Assembly: GCF_000204055.1 (NCBI RefSeq)
Contig: NW_006768766.1
Location: forward strand, 355,828-419,827
Source: Melampsora larici-populina 98AG31
Lineage: Eukaryota > Basidiomycota > Pucciniomycetes > Pucciniales > Melampsoraceae
Direction: 5' to 3'
Length of the DNA stretch: 64,000 nucleotides
The notes below the pieces were generated by a model that was given only the letters and a program-made list of their open reading frames with translations, was not told the DNA's origin and searched no databases. Position numbers and translations under genes: made by a program. Shown here in pieces: positions 1-8,849 of this stretch (position 1 is its first letter; the number at the start of each line of letters is the position of its first letter).

Positions 1-946
1 TGGGATTTTGATTATACCTATCTAGAGTTTGCGGCTTCTGTGCATGTCGTTCAATGGCGTTCGATGTCAAGATGTGAGAGGGAGTCGCGTCCCTCGACGG
101 GGCTACTATGAGTTGAGAGTTGCGATCCACACTGTTCGATGGTAAAATTGGTTTTGTAATGGTCAAAGCATTAGAATTTTCAGTCGCCGTATTTGGATCA
201 CCACGAACGGGTGCTTTGCGTGGTGGTCCTCTCGGTGCGGTTGAGCTTGCTCGTACAGCTTCCTGGGAATTGGTATTTGACTTGTCTTTGTGAGAAGGAG
301 CCGGTTGAGGCATTTCGTTAGGGTTATTGGGGCCATTGGGATTCTTTGGTTTTACCGGATGGCTGGCCACATTCGAACCTCCCCTGGAGTCGTTCGGTGG
401 TTGTGGTGGGCTTCCACCATTCGAACTCTCAGAAGGGGTAGGGTCATTTTGTGCACCCTTGAAATTACTTCGATTTGGCACGGGTCCTTCTTCGGGTCGA
501 ATGACTACCGCATCTTGGGCAGGGTTGATAACTTTCTCATCCTTAGATTTAAAGAAGTTTAATTTTGCAAACCAATGTTTAATCTTTTCCCAGAATTTGA
601 TCGGCCAACTCGAGAAGAAGGTTCGGACCTTGCCCATAAACTGACTGCCTCTTGTATCATCACCGGCCAATGATTCAAAATATCGGCTATCTTTTGGTAT
701 TCCTCCAGTTTTTCCTATTGGTCCGACACTTTTATCAGATGTATCGAGTCTGGGTGAAGGATATACTTTGTTACCTCTGTTTACGTCAGTGAAGACAGTC
801 TTTCCCCCACCAGACTCCTTCACGTCTCTAGCCATCGACCCGTCCAAGGCACCTTCCAAGCCCACTGCGGGATAAGAACAACTCCAGTCAACCAATCCGC
901 AAAGAATCAGAAGACTATAGGTGAACAAAATGCAAAAAGATTTCAT
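1..946 (-). CDS. Secreted protein of the LCGLV/KFW family, cut off by the window edge
   Basis: An uninterrupted reading frame of 315 codons runs from an ATG at 946 to the left edge with no stop, so the C-terminus is missing. The N-terminus (MKSFCILFTYSLLILCGLV) is a clear signal peptide: one Lys, then a hydrophobic core, with cleavage likely just before or near SYP. Around residues 105-130 is a cationic aromatic segment (KFWEKIKHWF), shared with the proteins at 5940-7484 and 15431-17392 and with the relic at 1933-2190. Just before it is GDDTRGSQ, matched by GDDAR and NNARGSQ in the relatives. The following part is Pro/Asn/Ser-rich and looks disordered. No known domain was recognised. By analogy with other rust secreted families it may be an effector, but that is inference. 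The ATG is fixed by alignment with the relatives; an in-frame upstream ATG was not seen. Confidence 0.82.
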   Translation of the reverse strand, partial: MKSFCILFTYSLLILCGLVDWSCSYPAVGLEGALDGSMARDVKESGGGKTVFTDVNRGNKVYPSPRLDTSDKSVGPIGKTGGIPKDSRYFESLAGDDTRGSQFMGKVRTFFSSWPIKFWEKIKHWFAKLNFFKSKDEKVINPAQDAVVIRPEEGPVPNRSNFKGAQNDPTPSESSNGGSPPQPPNDSRGGSNVASHPVKPKNPNGPNNPNEMPQPAPSHKDKSNTNSQEAVRASSTAPRGPPRKAPVRGDPNTATENSNALTITKPILPSNSVDRNSQLIVAPSRDATPSHILTSNAIERHAQKPQTLDRYNQNP

Positions 947-949
947 CTT

Positions 950-1720
950 CAGATCAAAGATGAGTACTCTTATATACCGATGCAATATTCAGTGGTGGTG
1001 TTTAAGGAAATAATCAGCTAAGTGCACCATATCATTTGAAGCAGTGAAGTGCATCATACCTGGAAAGAAAGGGTAAGTTGTACGTTCTGTGCTTGTGAAG
1101 CTGACGATGATCCAATAAGGTAGACTACCGGTCTGTAAGATCAGTGCTGAGAGCACCGAGTGGTATAAGGATTGTATAGCTGCAAGATCACAAAGCGTAA
1201 TGCGCAAGGAAATGGACAAATATTTCGAAAAAGTTGCTCGAAGAATGAATTGGAAGGATCGTAAAAAGCTGGTCACAAACGTGGAGGTCAAGAAAGATAG
1301 ACGGTCGCATATATATTCGGCTGAGGCTGCTGTTTATATAACTAGCCTGAGTAACAGAAAATACTCGGTTTGAGATCAAGATAAAGTGCTACAGAACCTC
1401 GTGACTTTCTTGAGGAACTGGTCTATCCGCCTGGTTTTCGAAAGTTGTAAACTATACAAGGGTCGAGACTTGGATACTGCGCCTCTATAACGAGTGCCCT
1501 CATACCATTTTCAAAGCAAGCGATTGAAGGCGACTGCCGCGCAAGCCATCAGATTATCAGATTTCGCACACACCCGCAATCACAGTATACGGAGGGACAG
1601 GCGGTAATGGAGAATACAAGTGCTGCTGGCCGAGCCAACGTTGAAACATCTCAAACTTCGAACTCTCAGCAAAAAGTTGATCAACTATACCAACGCATGA
1701 CGAAAGTATTGGGTATATTC
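950..1720 (-). repeat. 5' flank duplicated with the one at 7490-8070
   Basis: This upstream region of the edge gene aligns by eye, in the same orientation and order, with the region upstream of the 5940-7484 gene. Shared blocks include the stretch near 1223-1250 (GAAAAAGTTGC), the block near 1340-1400 (agcctg...cagaaa..tactcggtt), the block near 1440-1510 (aactatacaagggtcgagac) and the block near 1630-1665 (catctcaaactt). The small frames inside it (for example 1607-1822) are not conserved between the two copies and are probably not genes. Confidence 0.7.
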
Positions 1721-1932
1721 TGGGTGCCACTCTTCTTTTCTGACCGTCCCGATGGCCTGAATGGCAAGAGTAAAGACAGTGAGCCTCAGGATCAGGCTGG
1801 ACACATTATCCAGTTCGTTTAGCTGACAGTTGCTAAAGGCTGAATCCAACTGCCCCCTGGACCCGGCCCCGGTCCCAATTTTTTGGGGGTTAAGTTTGAT
1901 TTTTTTAGCTTCTTCAAATCTTCAATAACCCA

Positions 1933-2190
1933 TCAAAGTATACTAGGATTCAATTCAGCAGAGCTTCCTGAGTACCATTGCTTGATTTTTTTCCAGACTT
2001 TGACCGGCCCATCACCAAAGAAGGAGGAGAGTTTTTTCAGAAATGTCTTCTTGTCTTCTTGAGCCAGCTTCTTTGGTTGACTTGCATTGTTAGTTTGACT
2101 CCCTCTTGCATTATTACCGGTGAATGGTTGCACCCCCTTCAGAAAAAACCCTCTTTCTCTGTTTTTTTGTGGTGTACTGCCCACATCCAC
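1933..2190 (-). pseudogene. Truncated relic of the LCGLV/KFW secreted family
   Basis: This 85-codon minus-strand frame lacks an ATG (it opens on GTG) and lacks a signal peptide. It carries the family's core: GNNARGSQ followed by the cationic aromatic helix (VKVWKKIKQWY). The helix is closest to that of the gene at 5940-7484, sharing FLKK and SFF and then GDGPVK versus RDGPVK. It ends with a stop shortly after the helix, where relatives continue for 200-500 residues. In-frame stops lie immediately upstream (two TGA codons within 25 bases). It therefore looks like a fragment left by duplication and decay. A role as a short exon of an unseen gene cannot be fully excluded. Confidence 0.72.
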
Positions 2191-3667
2191 AGCTTCCTGT
2201 CAGGTTCACTGGGGGTGGTATCTGGAATCATTAATACAAATACCTGGCACATAGCTGTACCCTACAGTGGGGGTTTATGATGACAAGGGACAATCACAGC
2301 AAACAATAACCCAATGGCCTTATGTATGATTTTTTTGGTGGTGTTGTTGTAGTTTGTGGCAACCCTGAATATTTTCAAGTGCCCTGATATGATGAAAACT
2401 GGCAGTCTGGATCAGCAATTTCTATATACCATTACCGGTCTACCACATCTATGATCTAGTGATATAGGAAACAGTTTTAGGTGCAAGGCTTCAAATATCA
2501 AAAAGGTACAAGGTACCTGCACAATTTTTTTCTGACCATGAGTTTACTATTTTGTCTTTTGGTCCTCCACTTCTTGCACACGTTCTGGTTTTATTCTGCT
2601 TTATACTCTTTATACTCCATCTTAGTTGGAAATTCTTCCAATTCTGTCAGCTCTTTTCACCTCGAGGTTCTTTCATCAACTTGCTTCATCTCTGTCAATT
2701 GGTCCACAACAAAGCTGAATCAAATCAAGCATTGTATGGAGTTGCTCAATAAAAACCCTTTAACTTTGTTCTGCCTCATGTCTATGCATGTCTATTACAT
2801 TTTGAGAAGGTCACCCCAACTTTTGTCAGTTTCAAACATGTCAGACTCATTATTCAAGTAAAAATTAAATTACATAATTCAAACCTGCTACATTCAAACT
2901 TCAAACCTAAGTTTAACTCTTTAAATAGATTTGTTACCTCACCAAATTACCTCTGTTTCATTGTCAGTTCACTGAGGAAAAAGGAGGTGTAAGTGTTTCT
3001 CTTCTTACAGATTCACAAATCCAAGTGACAAGTATTGAACTTTTGTACACTTCTCCTATCTTATATGGACTATTGTTGTTCTTGTACCTTTTAAATTTGT
3101 ATAGGTCTTTTCATTTTGCCTGTGGTCTTCAGAGCCATTAAGACTTGCATACAATTTCTGGCGTTCAACTTCAAGACATCATTATAGGTGTCACAAGTCT
3201 CTTTCATCATTGCACTTTTCACTTCAAAAGGACTATAAAAGGATTAAAATTAATAGGTCAAATAGTTACATTTGAGCTAATTATATTCAAAAGTTTTCCT
3301 CTTTTGTTCTCTTGAATTTAACTTTTGTTGCTTTAATCACTGATCCTTCTTTTCAATTACATGTATCTATTGTCTATTGGTATCAGAACAAGGTTATGAT
3401 AAGCACCTGGTTCCAACTCTACAGTACAAAGATTGAACTTCTTTCAGGGAATTATCACTTAAATTTGTATCCTCCTCTTGATCAATTTTTTTTGACCCAA
3501 ACTTAACCATACTCAGCTTTCTTTCTTGGCTCAGAGGATTTCAAATATTAATCCATACCATACTTTTTATCTACCTCCAAGAACACAACACTGTGAACAT
3601 CATTCAACTTCCCCAATTTGGAAGAGGAAAATGATTAATAGTACAGCTTGTCATAAAAGGATCCAAT

Positions 3668-4132
3668 ACTGCACACCTGAGCCATAACACCCACACTACA
3701 TAAGTGCAGCAAGCAAAATATATAGGTGTCTATTGTGTACATACAGGTCTGTTCAGTTTTTTGCCCATCAGAATAAATAAATCACATGTTATACCCCATG
3801 TAACTTTTTTGACTTTAAAAGAATTGTCCCAAACATTCACTACATATAATTCTGTAGCTGCTCAGGCAATATTGTTGAAGCTCTTTCTTAGTAACAGAAA
3901 GGGTGTTAAACACAGTTGAGTTGATGAGATTACACCAAGACGTTGAGTCAGTGTATGTAGTCAATCTTTTGAATGCTTTTGTCAATCTGAAAAAAGTTAC
4001 AGCATGTATTACATATGAACAACCTATCCTGATAAGTAGATAACTGAGCAGAACTGTATGTACATGATAACCAGCTATTCACTGAGCCTGCTACACATAT
4101 GTAGTGTGGGTGTTATGGCTCAGGTGTGCAGT
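3668..4132. mobile_element. MITE-like element with 35-bp terminal inverted repeats
   Basis: The sequence 3668-3702 (ACTGCACACCTGAGCC...) is the exact reverse complement of 4098-4132. The 465-bp interior has no coding frame of note. No convincing target-site duplication was found at the flanks (gatccaat versus gatagata), so the superfamily is open. Confidence 0.75.
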
Positions 4133-4506
4133 GATAGATAATTTTATGAAAAATCATACTGCCAATCACTTTTTCCTGCCCACTTGGGGAAATTGAATAA
4201 TGTTTGTAGTGCAATAGTATAATCTTTAGTTCTCCTTGACTATCCAAAATCCAATCAAGATGGCAACACCAATTCTTGAAATACTCAAATTAAGGCTAGA
4301 ACATTGCATGTTTCAGGTCCAATGGACCTTTATAAAATAGTTGATTTCTTTTGATGAACTTTCACCGTTGCCTCCTCCATTCATTATTAATTGGTACTGT
4401 ACAAAGTTGGTAAAAGAATCAAAGTTAAGATATATGTCTGAATGTTGGGTCTTACAAAGATTTCAAGCCCTACACTTCAAGTCATACTTGAAAGTATACT
4501 ACATTT

Positions 4507-4806
4507 CACCATGTAAATATCCGGGTAGCACGTCGACGTGCACACACGGAGAGTTTTGAAATAAATCTCAAAGTCTTTTGGTTGAAATGAGACTGAGATT
4601 ACTGTTGAGCACCCTTTGTGCTTTGTGATTTGTTCAAAGGATCTGCATAATCCTTTGTTGTCAGCAGGGGTCAACTGCCTTTCAACCTCCCAGGTGATAA
4701 GGGGAAGATGCGCTTGATGTGGCACCTCTTTGATGGGTCATTACAGGTTCTACGGAGAGGCTTTCGTGTGTGCACGTCGACGTGCTACACAGATATTTAC
4801 ATGGTG
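4507..4806. mobile_element. 300-bp MITE with 42-bp inverted repeats and a TTT flank
   Basis: Termini 4507-4548 and 4765-4806 are inverted copies with two mismatches, beginning CACCATGTAAATATC. Each terminus contains the perfect 14-bp palindrome GCACGTCGACGTGC. The trinucleotide TTT flanks both ends. A CACC start plus a 3-bp duplication would fit a CACTA-type non-autonomous element; that assignment is inferred from a very short and low-complexity duplication. Confidence 0.72.
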
Positions 4807-5939
4807 TTTGGTTCTATATAAGGTTTACCTCAGGAGGCAAGGGATGTGGTGATGTTGCACAAGCAGTTTTTGAGAAATGATAAGCATGCTTAATTGGAGA
4901 TAATTTAGGCTAAGCCAGCGGGAATGTAATGTGAGTGGAAAATTGGATTGAAGTTGAGAGGAGAAAATTTAGCCACATTACAAAAGCTCTACAAAAGGAG
5001 AACATTCACCATTATCACTTAGGGGGAACAAGCAAACAGATGGCCTATTTCAGACATGCCTGCCTGGTCACTAGTTTGGTCAAAAGTTCAGAAACCCCTG
5101 GGCCTACTTCAACACCCAAATTTGCCAGAAACCAGGAAATATTTGGCTCTCTATACTGGAGCATCAGATAGCTAGTGCATGAGTGCACTTTTAAGCACAT
5201 TCAGGCTAGAAGAATCTATCAAAATTATAGCCAACCAAGAAGAAGAAAAAATTCACCCCAAGGCTTTGGGGCACTTGGAAATGCCTCAGCTGGACAATGT
5301 CAGGAAGACACCAGAGAGGAGGCTTATTTGACCATAAGGAGCAATTTCTAATTAACTTGATACTCCATGGGGCCTGGCTGACTTCAGGACTAAAATATGA
5401 ACCACAGGCATAGAATTCTACCTTCTTGGCTGATGAAAACAAATTCACCAAGAAATATGTGTATAGGAGGCAGTTGTGAGGGAACCCAAGGGTGGAGGGA
5501 CACCTAAAAAGAATTAAGTGGACCCACAACCTACCAGTGGCTTCATTGTTTTTGCCTATTTGTGTGGTATGCAAGACTTCAACATGTTCCTAAAAAAGCA
5601 GGAGATTCATAGATTCTTAATTCCTGGTCAGATAATTGTAGTATCATTCACATTGGATAATATTCCAATTCTACATATACCTTTTAAATTCAATTTTAAT
5701 GAGAGTAAGGAAATATTTATGTTGAGATGAGTATGAGGTTAAGAGACCAGTTATATGCACCTTGATGAAGATTGAAACATGTAGGAGTTTGAAATAAGTT
5801 TATCAAATAATAGTAGGCTAGTTTATGATCACCCTACATCATAACAGGTATGTAAAATGGAAAGTTACAAGTTAAAAGAGGAGTGAACACAATGGAGGGT
5901 AATTTGTATATCTAGAGACCCCTCTAGCTGGTCTGAAAT

Positions 5940-7484
5940 CTAAATTTTATTGTGACTTGCAAAGGCTTTATCAACTGTTTCTTTTATCAAAAATAATTCA
6001 GCCAGTGTCTTTTCACCAAAGCTTGAAGGGTCCCTATTTACTTCCAGAATAACTTTCTGCAAAGAATTTATAGAGGCCAAGTTTCTGGTCACTGCATTGT
6101 CCAGTATCCTCTCAGCTGTCTCCAGTAAGTTGACTTCTGTGTTTGTTAACACCAATCGAGATTCTGCCGTGGGTGCTACTGCTTCTGATATTTCTAAGTT
6201 GTTAGAGGAAGACTCCAAATGGGAAACTGGTGTCCTGGTTTTTGAAAGTTTTGGTCGGGCTTCTTCTATGAGAGTTTTCTCTATGATATCTACATAAATA
6301 GAATATCTTTCATTTACATCCCGCAAGGATCTCTCGGTGTACTCCAGGAATTCCTTGTAATCTTTGGCGGGGGTTGTCAAGGGAGAGATCGGTTCCTGTA
6401 TGATGGTAGGATTTTTTATTTTTTGTTCTAAGAGAGATTTTCTCTCCTCATCTAAATGAACATTGTGTCTTTTTAGTATATCTTCCACAGATATGATGAC
6501 TTCTTCAGCTTTCTCATCTAAAAACACCAATTTAGATGGTTTGATGTCCACTTGCGGTTTATCTAATTGGTTGAGGGATGAAGCCAAAGGAATTGGTTCT
6601 GGATTGTTCACTTCTACTTCTTTGTTGTTTGACGGGATTTTATCTTCCATCTTTTCAATTCCCACTGACTCGTCCTCCAATTGGTCGAGGGATGAAGCCA
6701 AAGGAAATGGTTCTGGATTGTTCACTTCTACTTCTTTGATGTTTGACGGGATTTTATCTTTCATCTTTTCAATTTCCCCTGCCTTGTCCTCCAATTGGTC
6801 GAGGGATGAAGCCAAAGGAATTGGTTCTGGATTGTTCACTTCTACTTCTTTGTTGTTTGACGGGATTTTATCTTCCATCTTTTCAATTCTCACTGCCTTA
6901 TCCTCCTGGGGCTGCATTGGGCTAGGAATTTCTTTGGCAGATTTCGCTACCGCCGATTTCTTGGGTTTAGGACCCTTGAACCAATTTTTTCTGAAAAAAC
7001 TCTTGATTTTGACGAGTTTCTTGTCATCTCGTTTGAAGATATTTGCCTTTGAGAACCATTGCTTGATTTTTTTCCAGAATTTGACGGGCCCGTCCCTAAA
7101 GAAGGATCGAATTTTCTTCAGGAACGACTTCTTTTCTCCTTCAGCCGGTGTGTTTGGTTGGCCCTCTTTGCCGGGTGGGCTAACTCTTGCATCATCGCCG
7201 GCCAATGATTTGAAGTCTTCACCAGCTTTCGCAGCATTTTGATTTTTATCTGCATCAACGTTTTTCAGTATGTTCAATGAAGGATCTGCCTTGTGACCAC
7301 TGTTGAAGTCAGCAATGCCAGCTTTTAATTCCCTGGAATTGACGTCTCCTTCCATGGTTGTGGCTGCCAAATCGGGCACCTCAATTTCCGAAATAGTTGC
7401 AGGATGGGAATCGCACCATTTGACTAATCCACAGAGAATCATAAGCGCGTAGGGGGCAAAGATACAGAGAGATTTCATCTCCAT
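5940..7484 (-). CDS. Secreted protein of the LCGLV/KFW family with 38-residue internal repeats
   Basis: A single-exon frame of 514 codons. Two near-adjacent Met codons exist (7484 and 7478); the second matches the start of the relatives (MKSLCI), so it may be the true start. The N-terminal 27 residues form a signal peptide ending around CDSHP. Residues about 120-150 hold the family's cationic aromatic helix (VKFWKKIKQWF), followed by a weaker second copy (KSFFRKNWFKG) around 160-170. Residues about 194-307 are three near-identical 38-residue repeats (KIPSNNKEVEVNNPEPIPLA type). The C-terminal 200 residues are Glu/Lys-rich and probably helical. A TATA-like run (7551-7563) lies about 70 bp upstream. 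No catalytic domain was recognised, and an effector role is inferred only from secretion, repeats and family expansion. Confidence 0.85.
   Translation of the reverse strand: MEMKSLCIFAPYALMILCGLVKWCDSHPATISEIEVPDLAATTMEGDVNSRELKAGIADFNSGHKADPSLNILKNVDADKNQNAAKAGEDFKSLAGDDARVSPPGKEGQPNTPAEGEKKSFLKKIRSFFRDGPVKFWKKIKQWFSKANIFKRDDKKLVKIKSFFRKNWFKGPKPKKSAVAKSAKEIPSPMQPQEDKAVRIEKMEDKIPSNNKEVEVNNPEPIPLASSLDQLEDKAGEIEKMKDKIPSNIKEVEVNNPEPFPLASSLDQLEDESVGIEKMEDKIPSNNKEVEVNNPEPIPLASSLNQLDKPQVDIKPSKLVFLDEKAEEVIISVEDILKRHNVHLDEERKSLLEQKIKNPTIIQEPISPLTTPAKDYKEFLEYTERSLRDVNERYSIYVDIIEKTLIEEARPKLSKTRTPVSHLESSSNNLEISEAVAPTAESRLVLTNTEVNLLETAERILDNAVTRNLASINSLQKVILEVNRDPSSFGEKTLAELFLIKETVDKAFASHNKI
6565..6906 (-). 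repeat. Three in-frame 114-bp tandem repeats inside the secreted-protein gene
   Basis: Units start at 6565, 6679 and 6793, each exactly 114 bp, so copy number can change without a frameshift. They encode the three 38-residue repeats. Differences between units are few (for example AATTGGTTGAGG versus AATTGGTCGAGG), suggesting recent expansion or homogenisation. Confidence 0.92.
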
Positions 7485-7489
7485 GCCAA

Positions 7490-8070
7490 ACGCGAGTGAT
7501 CTGAAGAACCGCTGCGGCTGGTGGAGTTAGAAGTGATGGTGTCAGAAAGAAAATATATATAAGGCTTCAAAATTCCGGGAGGACTGGGTGATGTACGGAG
7601 TGTATCGCTAAGCGAGAAAACAGCGTAGGACCAAAGAAAACGGAGATATGTTTTGAAAAGTTGCTTGAAAAATGGACGACAAGGTCTGTAAGAAAAGATG
7701 TCACCAAGCGAAGTTAAAAACAGCTAGATAATCAGATCGTCGATTATATATCGAGCCTGCTTCACAGAAATAATCGGTTAGAGATGAATGTAAAGTCCTA
7801 CAGAGGATTGCTGGAGGCGTGGATGTCGGCGATTCTTATAGCTTAGTTCTCAGAAGGTGTACACTATACATGGGCTAAGACTCGAATTCTGCGTCGCTAT
7901 ACCAGGGGCCCTCACACGTCAGGTGAGTGAAGTGCAAGTCCAATATGTATACCATTTCGCACAGAATCTTTCACAGCCTCTGGAATTTTCAAGGAGTATG
8001 GACTCGCAGGCGACAACAGGCGACAACCATTTTACGACATCTCAAACTTTGCACTCGCAGCTACAACTGA
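7490..8070 (-). repeat. 5' flank duplicated with the one at 950-1720
   Basis: This partner copy lies directly upstream of the 5940-7484 gene and keeps the same order of shared blocks as 950-1720. It includes TTGAAAAGTTGCTTGAAAAA near 7652, the cagaaataatcggtt block near 7765, a ctatacatgggctaagac block near 7863 and the catctcaaactttg block near 8039. The duplication unit therefore covered the gene plus its promoter. Confidence 0.68.
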
Positions 8071-8849
8071 ATGATTTGATCTAACACGTGAGAGGAGTGT
8101 ACAAATATCCATACATGGTGAGGGTTTGTAAGTTATGAACTTCGCTCAGCTGAGATGATATTGTGCCTACTGACGATGGTTGTTCTCATCAGCTTTCTCC
8201 TCGCAGACCAATTAGGGACACATCAGTGTCTCGGAACCTGGAGTGGCTCAATTCAAGTTGACCTCGCTGAAGCAAGGTCTTTGAACTCTCCTGTTTCCAG
8301 CAGTTTTACCTTGACACGCCCACATTGAGCACCAACAAATTCTGTTGGAGGACATTGATGCAGAATTCAACCTATCATTCAAAGACCACACGAGGTTCCA
8401 GCGCTCCGAGCATTGTGGCTTTTCCTAAAGTACCTTTCCCATAGAGTACTCTGGGTAACCCACCACAATTGGCTGTTCATCGTTGGCCGGATTACTAATT
8501 GTAGTTTTTTTATAAGCCTATAAATTTATGCCTGAGCGTCACAATCTGAGGATTCTTGAGTGAGATGATCGTAACCTTTTATGCATTTGTATTAATCCTT
8601 TTTAAGAGGCATATGCTAGTAAGGAGGTTGAAAGCTATGTAGCGTTGACTCAAGATGTGTATATCGAGTGTGGCTGTATGAAATTCTAAACTTTGCATTG
8701 GACGCGTCTCTGTTTACCAAGCAACTCTCCCCACCACTCATTCTCAACATCGATCAACAGATTACTTTTCATAAACCATTTGATATCCATGAGAAGCTTC
8801 GTATAATCACCATATCTCATTATATCGAACTCAAAAACCTCAACTCGAA
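8071..8849. other. Intergenic region before the PACT-domain gene
   Basis: No gene was recognised. It separates two divergently transcribed genes and should hold the promoter of the gene that starts at 8850; a TTTTTTTATAAGCC run lies near 8505-8518. Confidence 0.5.

Larger units (their letters stand above)
2191..5939. other. Gene-less AT-rich stretch with two MITE-like elements
   Basis: Only short unconserved frames are present, with frequent stops on both strands and low-complexity T-rich tracts. Two inverted-repeat elements lie inside and are listed separately (3668-4132 and 4507-4806). No gene was recognised. Confidence 0.6.

Noticed and set aside
1607..1822. 71-codon frame upstream of the edge gene
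   Set aside because: The duplicated flank at 7490-8070 does not preserve the frame, so it is probably non-coding.
6463..7242. 259-codon plus-strand frame
   Set aside because: It lies antisense inside the 5940-7484 secreted-protein gene, whose signal peptide and family match fix the minus strand as coding.
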